In this document: piece after piece, positions 10,662 through 20,850 of the stretch
Position numbering within the stretch: the first letter of the stretch is position 1
Layout of the letters: each line of letters starts with the position of its first letter
Source of the DNA: Dolomedes plantarius
Lineage: Eukaryota; Arthropoda; Arachnida; Araneae; Dolomedidae
NCBI GenBank assembly: GCA_907164885.2
Contig: OU015490.1
Location: 233,747,332 to 233,811,331, forward strand
Direction: 5' to 3'
DNA length: 64,000 nucleotides
Program-made: the position numbers and the translations under genes
Notes under the pieces: generated by a model
Seen by the model: the letters and a program-made list of their open reading frames with translations, nothing else
Told to the model about the DNA's origin: nothing
Database searches by the model: none

Positions 10662-11962
10662 CAGAGGCTGTTCACACATTTTTTAGACGATGTATATTGT
10701 ATTCACAAAACTAAATTACATAAAATTCTTGTGTTTTAAATGTTCAATTTGACATCCCTTATTCTGAACTGTCTTTCGACACCGCAATTTCCAGGATAAT
10801 AATGTCTTATGAAGTGTCAGAAGAGGTATTCTATCCCATTCCTCCTGAACAGCTTTCCAGAGTCCTGTAAGGGTTTTGGGACGACGTTTGGATAATGCAG
10901 ATTTTAAAAGTTCGAAAGCACAAAACTCCATAGGTGATACATCCTGAGATTTAGTAGGGATATCAGTGAAGGGTATGGCCTTGATACCAGTTTTTTGTTC
11001 CATTTCTTTTAGGAAATTTACAGTGGATTTTTATGTGTGACTGCTAGCTTTAACCTGATGGAGTCTCACAAATTGATGGCACTGTGGGTAAAGCGATGGT
11101 ATTTGATTCAGAAAAATTTGCTATAAAATATGTTCCTGATAGTATTTGGAGTTAATCTTGACATTTTTCCCCCTCTGTTTATTTTTAACTTGCCATTATA
11201 AGAAAAACCAGCAACAATCATGAATCCCTTAGAAAAACTTTCTTTCGATTCTTTGAACCATGTGCTTAAATTTTTTTCTCCCCTTTTATGATAATAAATG
11301 GCTCTTTTTTTGTTGCAATCATTTAAATACACCCATGATTCATCTATTGTGACAATTGTTTTCCATTTTTCTTTGGATAAGTGTTTCTCATATAGAATTC
11401 TGCAGCGTGTCCTGCGTTCCGCGATATGATTTGGAAGAAGACGATTCACATTGCGTTTTTTCGTTTTCTTAAGATTTAAATCAATGTTTATGATTTTGTT
11501 TACAGTGGACACCGAGCATTTTAATGATTTTGCAACTGTCCTTTGACTAGGGGGATTTTCTTTTAATATTAAACAACGTACCTTTGCAATAGTCGAAGAT
11601 GTCCGTTTTTCCCTTGGATACTTGTTTGGAATTTTTGTCCCACTTGAGGCTCCAATTTGACGTTTTTTTCCTTTCTTGTTGACGATATTACCTATCGACG
11701 CTTTAGATATCAGAAAACCATGACTCTCACATCGTTTTTGGATAACGGAGTATGCATATTTCTCTTCGGAAAGAGCATAAATGTAGCCTTCGAACCACTG
11801 CTTTTTTAGAAACGCCATTTTGAAGAAAAACAAAACTTTCAAGCCGCAGACGGTAATTTTGACTTTTAAAAACATAGTGCAATTGCAATTATTTCTTTTG
11901 CAGCAAACGCTTTTTTATTACCGCTTACCAAAATCGTCTAAAAAATGTGCGAACAGCCTCTG
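10662..11962 (-). mobile_element. Tc1/mariner element, DD41D type, full length between TIRs
   Basis: TIRs CAGAGGCTGTTC(A/G)CACATTTTTT (first bases) are at 10662 and, inverted, at 11962; TA flanks both ends (10660-10661, 11963-11964), the expected target duplication. The element is 1301 bp and inserted in the kinase intron against the direction of transcription. Its transposase is described separately. This is one of the better preserved DNA transposons in the window. Confidence 0.85.
10716..11818 (-). pseudogene. Tc1/mariner transposase, DD41D type, near-intact
   Basis: Start taken at the ATG at 11818 (MAFLKKQWFEGYIYALSEEK) because it lies within the TIRs; the longer open frame begins outside a plausible leader. 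An N-terminal helix-turn-helix region is followed by SSTIAKVRCLILKENPPSQR and then the first catalytic Asp in TIDESWVYLND. The frame breaks at about 11105. The second catalytic site reads HQVKASSHT with Val where Asp is expected, and the third reads SPMEFCAFELLK. With 41 residues between the second and third positions the spacing fits DD41D. Missing Asp, stop and frameshift make the copy inactive. Confidence 0.8.
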
Positions 11963-12186
11963 TATATGCACTTACTCACTTGCAATATCTCACTCATGTG
12001 CTTATAATAATGTAATGCTAAAATTCCTATGTATGTTGCCTTTAAACATGTTGGAATTGAACGTAGATCCTTCCATTTGAAAAAAAATCTTCGTTTTTTG
12101 TTCATTTAAAAAAATAATAATATTTAAAATATAATTAACATTTCTCTTAACATCTTTAAAAGTAATTAACATTTCTGTTCTTCCAG

Positions 12187-12232
12187 AAAACGTTTGACAG
12201 CTACACAAAGCTTAAAGCATCCTTGGTTAAAG
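12187..12232 (+). CDS. Mlck: Myosin light chain kinase-like, exon d (end of kinase fold)
   Basis: A 46-base exon too short for an ORF search. One base completes Thr, then KRLTATQSLKHPWLK, the conserved Arg of subdomain XI and HPW motif that close the protein kinase fold. The acceptor is TTCTTCCAG and the donor GTAAAA. Joining to exon c gives KDMTKRLTA in frame, and the exon ends in phase 0. Confidence 0.92.
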
Positions 12233-13611
12233 GTAAAATTTTCTCTGAATATCTTCTAAAGAATTTTAATCCTAGTTATTTTAGGCTGAAATGCTGTAAA
12301 TCTAAGAATACTGTAATGCTTATCATTATGTATTAATGCACACTGTGATACAAACCTATACGTCTGCCGTTAAATTACATAAGGGATTTCTTGTTGCGCC
12401 TTGCCAACTTTATGACTCTCGGTATTCTGAAAGTGACAAATACGATTTTATAAGATTATGGGATTACCCAATTTTGTAAGGTTATGGGATTATCTGATTT
12501 TACAAGATTATGTGGATTATGTTGAAAGTCCATTAATTTTGGACACGTTTGAAGAAGGACATTTCTCTTTGTACAGCCAATCGAATATATGTGTATTTAT
12601 TGCTCAAGAGAAAAAAAAATTGTTAATTTTATAGTTTGAATAACAGGTTAAATTCATAACTTGGAACTCTCTGTACAAATCTCTGTTTTGGGAAATTAAT
12701 AGTACATCTATCTTATTACACAAACGAAAATCCCAGCTCTCTTGTCTGTTTCTACATTATGGTGTGTGTTAAACTATTAATATTTAATTTTGTTAAAGAT
12801 ACATTATAGTATCTTTAAACAAATTTTAATTTACTGTAGTATTATAAATAATGTACAATTGTCCCTGACAGTTTAAGTTTATATAAAATTATAAACTACA
12901 AAATTAGAAAGCTTAATTTTTTTTATGAAATGAGGAGAAAATCTTTTTTAATTAAATTTGATTATTAGATAACGGAGTAACTATAAAAATGTTAAAATTC
13001 GGACTTAAATACTCTTTAACAAAATGTAATATTTATAATCATTTAATTACCTTACATGTTTTAATTGTTAAAAAAATTGAAATAAAATTGAACCAAAATT
13101 TTCATATTATGTTTATCGTTGAAGAAACAGTGAGTATTGTAAATTATATCTTTCTTTTTATGTTATTATAAGTATAGTAGAATTTCAATCGATCGTTTCC
13201 TGAACAATCATTTTCTCATATGTGTCTTATTTCATCTAGTCTCGATGATAATATTCCTTTGTATGTTTTCGCATTTATAGTTTAGTGCAATAAGTCACTT
13301 TAAAAGCGATAGATAGGGTTTTCACTGTATTAATTCAGCGGTGATTTCATCTTTCTCACACACTTCTGCTTTATTCAGTTATTTAATTTTTAAAGGTATT
13401 TTTTAGTATTCCACTGATGAAAATATTTGTTTACAAAATTTCCTCCCATTTAAAAATTACATTTTATTTAATATTTAAAAATATGAATAAAGTTTCCGCA
13501 TGTGTGCTTTTAGTTTGTATATCTAAAATTCCTGAATTATAAAAACTTTTCATAGAAATCAGTAACTTTATATATGTATCAATTTAAAAAATATATCGAT
13601 ATTATTTTCAG
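12233..13611 (+). other. MLCK intron (1.4 kb)
   Basis: GT..AG phase-0 intron, AT-rich. A direct repeat TTTTA(T/C)AAG(A/G)TTATG.GATTA occurs three times at about 12447-12520. Nothing else recognised; the open frame at 12989-13171 has no family signature. Confidence 0.8.
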
Positions 13612-13686
13612 AAAGGAGAACCGAAGCAAGATAAGAAATTGGACAAAAAGAGGCTAAAACGTTTCGTTATTAGACGACGTTGGCAG
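13612..13686 (+). CDS. Mlck: Myosin light chain kinase-like, exon e (autoinhibitory/calmodulin-binding region)
   Basis: Exactly 25 codons in phase 0: KGEPKQDKKLDKKRLKRF then VIRRRWQ. It aligns with the autoregulatory segment of MLCK that follows the kinase domain (KKLSK.R.KK...RRKWQ type), with the basic cluster and the anchoring Trp of the calmodulin-binding helix. The acceptor is ATTTTCAG and the donor GTAAAG. In the family this segment blocks the active site until Ca2+/calmodulin binds. Confidence 0.93.
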
Positions 13687-15755
13687 GTAAAGTGTGAAAT
13701 TTTCTGGTTGCATTTTTTTAAAGATAGTGGAGGGAATTAAATCACGTGTATTGTGAAATACATTGCTTAATTCTATGCATACATCACACTTTTCTGGTTT
13801 AAAATATCTAATCTATCAAAATTTTGTTTACATTTTTAGCAAAGTTAAAAAAAAATTTACTATCATTACATAATGTACTTTACTCTTAATTTAAAAACCT
13901 TTTTTCCATATGAATGCCTTTAAGGTGTCTTATACTCTCAATGCTATGTTCTGTAAGGTAAAATTTTTATTCCTTATTGTGACTAAAATTCATTCATAGA
14001 AATAAATGTACAGCTCTGAAATCATTTTCAAATACGTTCGTTGTTATTTCCTTTCTATTTTTTCAACTACCCTTAGATAGAGTGAAAGTATTTCAACCAT
14101 ATTTTTGTTTTCAGTATTAAAATTTCACTCATAATTAATTTAAACCCTCTTGAAATGTTTGCACTGTGATAAAAATTTAATTGCGTTTGTGGCAACCCAA
14201 CTCGCAGACAGCTCCGACGTCGCGTTCTGCGCATCTGGTTCTCGCAGAATTGTGTTATTGGCCTCAACCGTTTAAACCCAGTATTCCTCACCACCAACGA
14301 CTCCCTGACGTCGCAGCATCCTGTGTTGAATCCAAATGATCCTGTCACGACTAGCGTACCTACTCCTACAAGCTTCGCCCTCGCCGACTCCAATAACGAC
14401 TCCAGTTCCAGAGTCAACGCGTTCTGGTCGACGGGTTCGGTTTAACCCCCGTTACTTGTAACCCTCAGTACCTACGGTACTTGGGGGGGGGGGGGGGGAA
14501 TACTGTGGCAACCCAACTCGCAGACAGCTCCGACGTCGCGTTCTGCTCATCTGGTTCGCGCAGGATTGGGGATTGTCGCGGACATTGGAACACCGAACTT
14601 CACTTTCCGTACTAGTGTGGTACGCATGTTTCTCCGCTCCGAATTCACCGCGATGAACTACGAGCCGGGTTTCGTAACGATTATTGCAAATTTATGTAAT
14701 GTGTCAAGTTTTAAATAAAAGAACATGTTAATAAGTTCTAATTGCTGCTTATACCTTCTGATGTCCGTAATATGGGAATAATAGTTTCCATAAGTTTAAA
14801 CAGTTTTATTATATGAAACATACTAAAAGGTTTTCCAAAGAAATTTTTTTATTGTTCTGGAATGCTTTTTTTTAGAGATCAGTTTTTAATGCATTGGTTG
14901 TTTTCAAGATCAGAGTTCTAATGGAGAATTCTTAGTTAATCTAAACAAACGTTTTTCTGCAATATGTTCTGATCTGAAGAAGTATCTCTATTGAGTTTCT
15001 GTAAAAAATCCTGGCAAATCACTGATAACAGGCTTGATAAAGACTAACTGTATCTTGCAGATAAAGATAGTCGAAATACCGCCTGAAATACAGTTCCGTT
15101 AGTTGCACAGTGATTTCTAACATTTATATCAAAATGCTTTGTTCATATAATAAGTTAAAAATTACACTTTAAGCATCTAATACATAAAATGTATTTGAAT
15201 TTTTATTCGATTTTACAAATTCGTACTAAAAATTTGTAATAAATAAAAAAACTAATTTAGCACATACTTATTTCTCAAAGCTATTGTTCATTTAGAAAAA
15301 GAGATAGTGAAAATTACCTGTGTTGCGTATATAGTCGTAGAAATTTGGTTTGGTAATGTAGTATAACACATTTTTTGAGAAAATGTGTCATTCATGAGAC
15401 CACCAGTTATAGTCTAAGAAGAAATGAAAAAATTATAAAATATGCAATAAAATGTTTGGGTGTCATCACATAGTTTTCTGAAATTAAGGATGGTTTTAAA
15501 GGGTTAAGAGTTTTCTTACGCATGTCATATATTATTTCAATAATTTTTATGTGCTTCATAGATTCTCTCTATTTATTTGTTATTAATTATGAATATAACT
15601 ATGTGGCATCATTCATATATTTTCATCAAATATACTTTAATAATTTTGAATAAAGTAATTAAATATAGCACCTAATATATTGTAAATGAAGTTTACTATT
15701 ATGTTTCTAATGGTGTGTAACATATATTAATAATCAAATGTTTGTTCTTTTGCAG
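13687..15755 (+). other. MLCK intron (2.1 kb)
   Basis: Phase-0 GT..AG intron splitting the calmodulin-binding helix directly after RRRWQ. It holds a Gypsy remnant (14190-14760). The rest is AT-rich with no recognised feature. Confidence 0.85.
14190..14760 (+). mobile_element. Gypsy-like LTR retrotransposon remnant (5' LTR start, Pol tail, 3' LTR)
   Basis: TGTGGCAACCCAACTCGCAG occurs at about 14190 and again at 14503 followed by the same 65 bases. Between them, one frame ends TPVPESTRSGRRVRFNPRYL and a stop at about 14458, a typical end of Gypsy-group Pol, followed by a G17 purine run (14464-14481) in polypurine-tract position just before the second LTR. The second LTR continues through an AATAAA at about 14715 to about 14760. 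So an internal deletion has fused the beginning of the 5' LTR to the last codons of pol. The 3' edge is approximate. Confidence 0.75.
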
Positions 15756-15806
15756 AAAGCTGTGAACGCTCTTCTAGCTCTCAAAGCAATGGGTGCAACT
15801 ATATGA
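15756..15806 (+). CDS. Mlck: Myosin light chain kinase-like, last exon f
   Basis: Reads KAVNALLALKAMGATI then TGA. Together with exon e it forms the amphipathic helix RRRWQKAVNALLALKAMG, with hydrophobic anchors (Trp, Leu/Ala, Met) spaced as in known calmodulin targets. The protein stops here: the telokin-like Ig domain found after the kinase in vertebrate smooth-muscle MLCK is absent from this isoform. The acceptor is TTCTTTTGCAG. Confidence 0.93.
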   Translation, partial: KAVNALLALKAMGATI

Positions 15807-17170
15807 AAATGTTTTAATCATCCTGACATTAAGCTAGTGAACATTAGTAATTTATGCCATAAACAATTGTATACAATCCTCCATGTGGTGAAATGATAGA
15901 GTTGATTGTATTTTTTTCAAATAAGTTTTCTATTTGAAACCAAATCAAGCGTAATTTTTTATAAAAAAAAATACAGCAAAGAATATTTTCATAGATTGCA
16001 ACATTAACAAATTATTGCACATTTTACTTCGCGTGTCAAATATTTACATTTTTTCTAATATTCTGAGGAATATACAAAAACATTTTAATGACATTAAAAT
16101 TTAATAAGTACCTTATGAAACCTAACTCAGTATCTAGCATGTTTAAATGCATTTTAGAGCCTATTTATGAAAGATTGGGGGAGGGACTGTGACGAAATTT
16201 GATATTTAATGTTGATCACTCTTGCCTAATTCCCTCATATTTTGTGTTCATGCACATATTTTTTTAAACATGCATTTAACACGAAATTAGTAAAACTATA
16301 TGGTTTCAAAAACATACATAATTTGTCATAACTGCAAAATGAATGTCCGCTTGAGTAATTTCAAATACTCAATCTAATTTTTTATTTTGTTGAGGAATAT
16401 GTATTTATAGTAAACTGTTTTCTATATGTTCTAAAATACCTTTTTGCTTGCACTGAAACAAATTTATGAAAAATAATATTTTATAAGACTAATGTACTAT
16501 CTTTATATATATTTATTATTATTGGGTCAAGAGCAGTGGCACAACAATAGAAAAAGAAGGTTGTAGGATTTTAACACTAATCGCAGGAGTTTGAGAAGCT
16601 TTAGTTGAGAGAGTTTGGTTGTTTAACTAGAGCGTTTTCTCTTCTCGATTATTTAATTTACAAATTTGCTTTCAGGCATTGAATTAATAACTATTTAGTT
16701 GCCAGTTTCACCCGCAAAATAGTTACATATTAATCAACATTTATGTAAAGCCGCTACGTTTTCGGCGCAGTGGGCAATGTATAATGGATCATGTATAATG
16801 GATTGTTTGTAATATTTAGGTTAGTTTTTTTAAACTTCTTTTGCTTTAATATTATTTACAGATGAAGTGCGTTGAAATATATGTTTAACCTTTGTAAATA
16901 AAACAAATAACAAAGTGTGTAAATAATATTTTATAATAATCATTTACATTGAAAGAAAAAAGTGAATTGTAAATTATATCTAAATGCTCATCTTGTTTTG
17001 TTACACACAGAATGTTTATGTATTATATGATCTAAATTGTTTTGGTTATCATTCTCATCGATCACGTAATTTCATTCTATATAAGAGTGAAAAATTAAAA
17101 CTTATTGTATTTTCTCTATGATCGATTGTCACATGTCATGCTTATCAATAAAAGTACTTAAGAACTTTTA
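15807..17170 (+). other. Probable 3' UTR of the kinase gene
   Basis: AT-rich, without recognised coding sequence. The nearest strong poly(A) signals are AATAAA at about 16896 and 17147. If the latter is used, the 3' UTR is about 1.35 kb. A GGGGGAGGGAC segment at about 16180 is the only GC-rich spot. The extent is inferred. Confidence 0.5.
17147..17152 (+). terminator. Candidate poly(A) signal of the kinase gene
   Basis: AATAAA inside CTTATCAATAAAAGTACTT, last good signal before the first repeat downstream of the stop codon. An alternative lies at about 16896. RNA evidence would be needed to choose. Confidence 0.4.
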
Positions 17171-17229
17171 GGCTGTCTCGCTTTATGTATATTATATTTT
17201 ACATTATAAATGGTCGGTATAAGTTTTGC

Positions 17230-17897
17230 CAGTGGTGTGCACACTTTGTCGACTTTCTTTCAACGAAGAATCAATTGACCCCAACAAAAAATTTTGGTAG
17301 AAGCTAAATTAAAAGAATTAAGGAAAATGTTAACAAAAAAGAATATTGTATAAGCAAATTTTGACAAATTATTTTAAAAATAGAGATTTCAAAACCAAGT
17401 AAATGGATTCCATGTAAAGTATAGTCATTTGCTGAAGGAGTTTATACTGTAAGAGTGTTTGTCACCTTATTTAAAACCCTTTCAGGGAGGTGGTCCATTT
17501 TTGGTTGCCATTTTCTCGACCTTCTTTCAGTTCCATTTAATGTATTAGAGTTAAAGAGTAGAAATTGGTTAGTGCTGCCATCTGTTAGCAGTTTAGTGAA
17601 GTAAAATCATTATAATCCTTTAACTGGAAAAATTTACAAGATTTTTTAGGTTAAAAAATTCAAGAAAAAAATGTATACCGTGCAAACGGTGGAAGTTGAA
17701 AGGATTAACAATATCATAGTACATACTTTTTAGTACATAAAAAATTACTATTAAAAATGTGTGATAATAGAAAATTTTAAAAATATTTAAAAAATATATC
17801 ATGCAATATGACATAAAGTTACTTCAAACAGTCCGCGACCCCTCAAATTTTTTTAGCGAACCCTTTGTGGGTGCTGACCCACATTTGCGCACCACTG
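17230..17897. mobile_element. hAT-like non-autonomous element
   Basis: Ends CAGTGGTGTGCACAC (17230) and inverted CAGTGGTGCGCAAAT (17897) match at 12 of 15 positions. The 8 bases outside (AGTTTTGC and AATTAAGC) agree at only 5, so the target duplication is doubtful. It contains a piggyBac-like MITE. No transposase is visible. Confidence 0.5.
17477..17704 (-). mobile_element. piggyBac-like MITE, copy 1
   Basis: Starts CCCTTTCAGGG and ends GAAAGGA before TTAA (17705-17708). The inside shares GCTGCCATCTGTTA, AGGTTAAAAAA and CCGTGCAAA with the inverted copy at 28029-28271. CCCTTT ends at TTAA are the hallmark of piggyBac-type elements; here only one TTAA is intact. Confidence 0.6.
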
Positions 17898-18344
17898 AAT
17901 TAAGCAATATTCATTCCGAACATTTAAAATATATGCGTTGTTTAATATAAAATTTTCAATGTACTGATTGATCTCATCCAAATACAGTATTTAAAGAAAG
18001 GCATTGCTATTAAAAGGTACAGAAGGCCTTTAATTTCAAACTTCAAGTTGATTCCCTGCCATTAAAAGTATAGTCTATAAAAATTTTAAACAATATAATA
18101 ATTTTCTTCCTAAAGCACAAGCAATAAGTAGTAATAATATTTGTCTCATCTTTTTCTCTCCACTTAGAAAAATTTCTGTGACTCCAGAATTGTTAGAGCA
18201 GGAATTTCCAACTTTTTTACGTTTCAGCACTCTTGTTAGAATATTATCATTATTTTTTTATTTCTTTAAAAATTGAATGAAAGTGGAATATACATATAAA
18301 GGATGGAACTTTAACTAGTTATGTACAAAGTGTACAGAGGACAT

Positions 18345-18560
18345 TTTTTTTTCAATGCGAAGGCACTTGTCGCGAAGACATTCGCCTATAATTCACCGCA
18401 GTTTTTCTGGCCATTTTATTATAGGGATATAGGCGGACCAGCATTGCCCCCTATGAAGGGACGACACACGGAGGCATTTTAGTGGCGCTTCGCCAGGATT
18501 CAATCCGAGAACCCTCAGCACCGAAAACCAGCGCGCTGTACCACAAGGTTCCAAAAACAC
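18345..18560 (-). repeat. SINE-B-related copy, minus strand
   Basis: On the minus strand a tRNA-like head has GTGGTACAGCGCGCTGG (A-box-like) and CTCGGATTGAATCCTGG (B-box-like). The 3' end GCGAATGTCT..CGCGACAAGTGCC matches the end of the plus copy at 28385-28425. So it shares the SINE-B tail, but the head differs, and it may be a sister family. Confidence 0.65.
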
Positions 18561-18734
18561 GCGTTCTGCTTGGGCAACAGAAAAAAAAAAAATCGACTGC
18601 CCTTATTTAACTTTATTTTTTTTATTTTGTGGATAATTTTTCAATGAAAGTTCTGCATGTTGTCATTTATATTCTTTCATGTTTCCCTCTGTGATGGAAC
18701 CGCCATCTTTGTTACGTCTGCCCAAGATGGCGGT

Positions 18735-19577
18735 TAGTGATGCGACATCGATAACAAAACATCGATGTTTTGAAACATCGATATTCAATATTAAAACATC
18801 GATGCTAATAAAACATCGCCCAAAAACCATCGATGTTTTTAAACATCGATGTTTTTAAACATCGATGTTTTAGAACATCCATTTTTTAAAACTTGTTTAG
18901 TAATCTCTAACATTAATGTTACTTCCGTTAGTGGGGAGGGGGTGATTTAATTTTACTCTCTGATTGGATAGGCACAAATGACAAAACTTGGTTGCTTTGG
19001 ACTACATTGATGACTCAAAATTCTTGTTGTAAATACCGCCATGTTTTGCCTTCAAATGTCCAGATAAATTCGTGGTATTGCCAGAAATTTTGAGGAACTT
19101 AAGGCAAATATTGCATTTCGCCAATTTGTCAGTGGTTTTGTAAAAATATTTCCAAACGGTACTTTTAGGAGGCATCTTACTAATAATATTAACGTCAACT
19201 TATATAAAACCAGAACAAAACAAAAACTTAAATGGATGCACTCGTGTATACACTATTTGTAAAATAAAACCCCGTGGTTCTGGAGTGTCAGGAACATTCC
19301 AAGCGCTCTGATTGGTTCATTGGTCGTTATTTGCCATTCGTCTGTTTGCTAAGGAATCATTCCCCCTTTTGTATTTGTCCTTTTCAGAATTCAGACTTAC
19401 ATTTACTGAGTGTAAAAATTATGCTACGTGGTAATTTTTTTTTATTACGGTACTTTTTCATTAAAAAAAAAACATCGAGACAACGTAAAACATCGAGCAC
19501 AAAACATCGATGTTAAAAAAACATCGGCTTCAATAAATCGATGTTTTGAAAACATCGACATCGATGTCGCATCCCTA
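18735..19577 (-). mobile_element. hAT derivative carrying only a BED-finger ORF, copy 1
   Basis: Flanked by an exact 8-bp target duplication ATGGCGGT (18727-18734 and 19578-19585). Ends TAGTGATGCGACATCGAT and, inverted, TAGGGATGCGACATCGAT. Subterminal regions carry a cluster of ACATCGATGTT palindromes (about eight near 18745-18885, fewer at the other end), probably transposase binding sites. The insertion split one arm of a host hairpin: GATGGAACCGCCATCTT at 18693 pairs with AAGATGGCGGT plus TCCATC across the element. The catalytic hAT core is absent; only the BED ORF and a promoter-like region remain. Confidence 0.85.
19002..19175 (-). CDS. 57-aa BED-type zinc-finger ORF (hAT copy 1)
   Basis: MPPKSTVWKYFYKT opens the protein; KCNIC supplies the Cys pair and GHLKAKH the His pair, with the aromatic Trp-Lys-Tyr start typical of BED fingers, a DNA-binding fold of hAT transposases. 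It ends with a stop directly after NFESSM. The copy at 20677 has the same length, same start and a stop at the same codon. In an autonomous hAT this domain would continue into the DDE/RNase H-like catalytic region. A TATATAAG box lies 24 bases upstream (19199-19206) and two CCAAT boxes farther up (19311-19323). Confidence 0.7.
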   Translation of the reverse strand: MPPKSTVWKYFYKTTDKLAKCNICLKFLKISGNTTNLSGHLKAKHGGIYNKNFESSM

Positions 19578-19599
19578 ATGGCGGTTCCATCGCAGCGAA

Positions 19600-20197
19600 A
19601 TACATAGGGGTACCGTATATTGGGAATTATCCGCACAAATAAGTATTTCGGGGGGAGAATAAGACCTTTTTCCAAAAAATTCTTCAAAAATGCTAGAACT
19701 TTCCAAAATCCTCCATGCGTATTCATTTTTTTCTTATTTTCTCCAAATTTCTCATGATTGTTCATTGAAATGTCTGCCACGAAACTGTGCATAGTTCTCA
19801 GAAACCACAAATATTTTTCAAATTTATAGACCACGAAATAAAGTAAAAAAATAAAAAAAAAAGAGGCAGATTAAAAACTGATGGGTTATTAATTACTGAT
19901 GGGTTTATATGAAAAAATCAATGCACAATTATGTTTCTATACTACAGTAAAATTATATTAAAACATATAAGGTTTTTTGAATGATTTGGAATGCACATGG
20001 AGCCTTTTGGAAAATGATAGCATTTTTAAAATTGCTTTTGAAAAACAGGCATTATACTCCCGAAAAATCCTTATTTTGAATTCTAATGGTTTTCAATTAA
20101 TAAGAAAGAATACAAATTAGTCTCATTTTGTACATCTAGTTTAAAATTTAACATTAAAAAATTGGAGGTTGAAAGTCCCTTGCCCCCCTAAAAGGGA
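19600..20197 (-). repeat. Unnamed TIR repeat family, copy II
   Basis: In reverse complement this region matches 33216-33990: CCAAAA(T)GCTCCATG.GCATTCCA, ACATAATTGTGCA(T/A)TGA, TCTGCCTGTTTTT-like, TTTGTGGTTTC and CCTTCAACCTC-like blocks occur in order. Its terminus at about 20197 reads, inverted, TAGGGGGGCAAGGGACTTTC, like the ends of copies I and III. The other terminus is not seen; the hAT copy 1 inserted next to it. Confidence 0.6.
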
Positions 20198-20524
20198 TAT
20201 TTCATAAAGAAATAATGAATTCGTATAACGTGAATAGAAAAAACTTTTCTATCTAATTAGTATCTGTTTACTCTGTTGCGCATCATGTTTATCTCGGCAT
20301 AGTAGGGACAAACATCGATGTCGATGTTTTTTTAACATCGATGTTTTCTGCTCGCTGTTTTATGTTGTCTCGATGTTTTTTTTTAATGAAAAAGTACCGT
20401 AATAAAACAAAAATTTCCACGTAGCATAATTTTCATACTCAGTAAATGTATGTCTGAATTCTGAAAAGGACGAATACGAAAGGGGGAACGATTCCTTAGC
20501 AAACAGACAAATGGCAATTAACAA

Positions 20525-20653
20525 CCAATGAACCAATCAGAGCGCTTGGAATGTTCTTGACACTCCAGAACCTTCCATGGGGTTTTATTTTACAAATAGT
20601 ATATACACGAGTGCATCCATTTAAGTTTTTGTTTTGTTCTGGTTGTATATAAG
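20525..20653 (+). promoter_or_regulatory. Promoter-like region of the BED ORF
   Basis: Two CCAAT boxes (20525-20529, 20533-20537) in ACAACCAATGAACCAATCAG are followed about 110 bases later by a TATATAAG box (20646-20653), 24 bases before the ATG at 20677. The same elements at the same spacing are kept in copy 1 on the minus strand. This is seen in sequence; activity is inferred. Confidence 0.5.
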
Positions 20654-20676
20654 TTGACGTTAATATTATTAGTAAG

Positions 20677-20850
20677 ATGCCTCCCAAAAGTACCGTTTGG
20701 AAATATATTTACAAAACCTCTGACAAATTGGTGAAATGCAATATTTGCTTTAAGTCCCTCAAAACTTCTGGCAATACCACGAATTTACCTGGACATTTGA
20801 AGGAAAAACATGGCGGTATTTACAACGAGAATTTTGAGTCATCAAAGTAG
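20677..20850 (+). CDS. 57-aa BED-type zinc-finger ORF (hAT copy 2)
   Basis: MPPKSTVWKYIYKTSDKL, then VKCNICFKSLKTSG, then LPGHLKEKHGG and NFESSK stop. Cys-x2-Cys and His-x4-His ligands are intact, so the finger should fold. About 85% identical to the ORF at 19002-19175, with the same length and stop position. The family relation to hAT BED domains is by motif; a host-gene BED protein is unlikely because it lies inside the element ends. Confidence 0.7.
   Translation: MPPKSTVWKYIYKTSDKLVKCNICFKSLKTSGNTTNLPGHLKEKHGGIYNENFESSK

Larger units (their letters stand above)
7049..12186 (+). other. MLCK intron (5.1 kb)
   Basis: Largest intron of the visible gene. It carries a possible pogo-like relic, a short direct duplication surrounding an OTU-like fragment, a Helitron and a complete DD41D-type mariner. 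At 7285-7345 there is a GAAAAGGATGG..TACATGTT..TCATCATCAATCC segment that matches half of the foldback repeat at 59595-59830. The remainder is AT-rich with no recognised feature. Confidence 0.85.

Noticed and set aside
14073..14417. 114-aa minus-strand frame
   Set aside because: Antisense to the Gypsy pol tail, which reads sensibly on the plus strand and ends just before the G-tract and LTR.
19274..19516. 80-aa plus frame in hAT copy 1
   Set aside because: It covers the antisense of the promoter-like region of the BED ORF and is not conserved as coding in copy 2.
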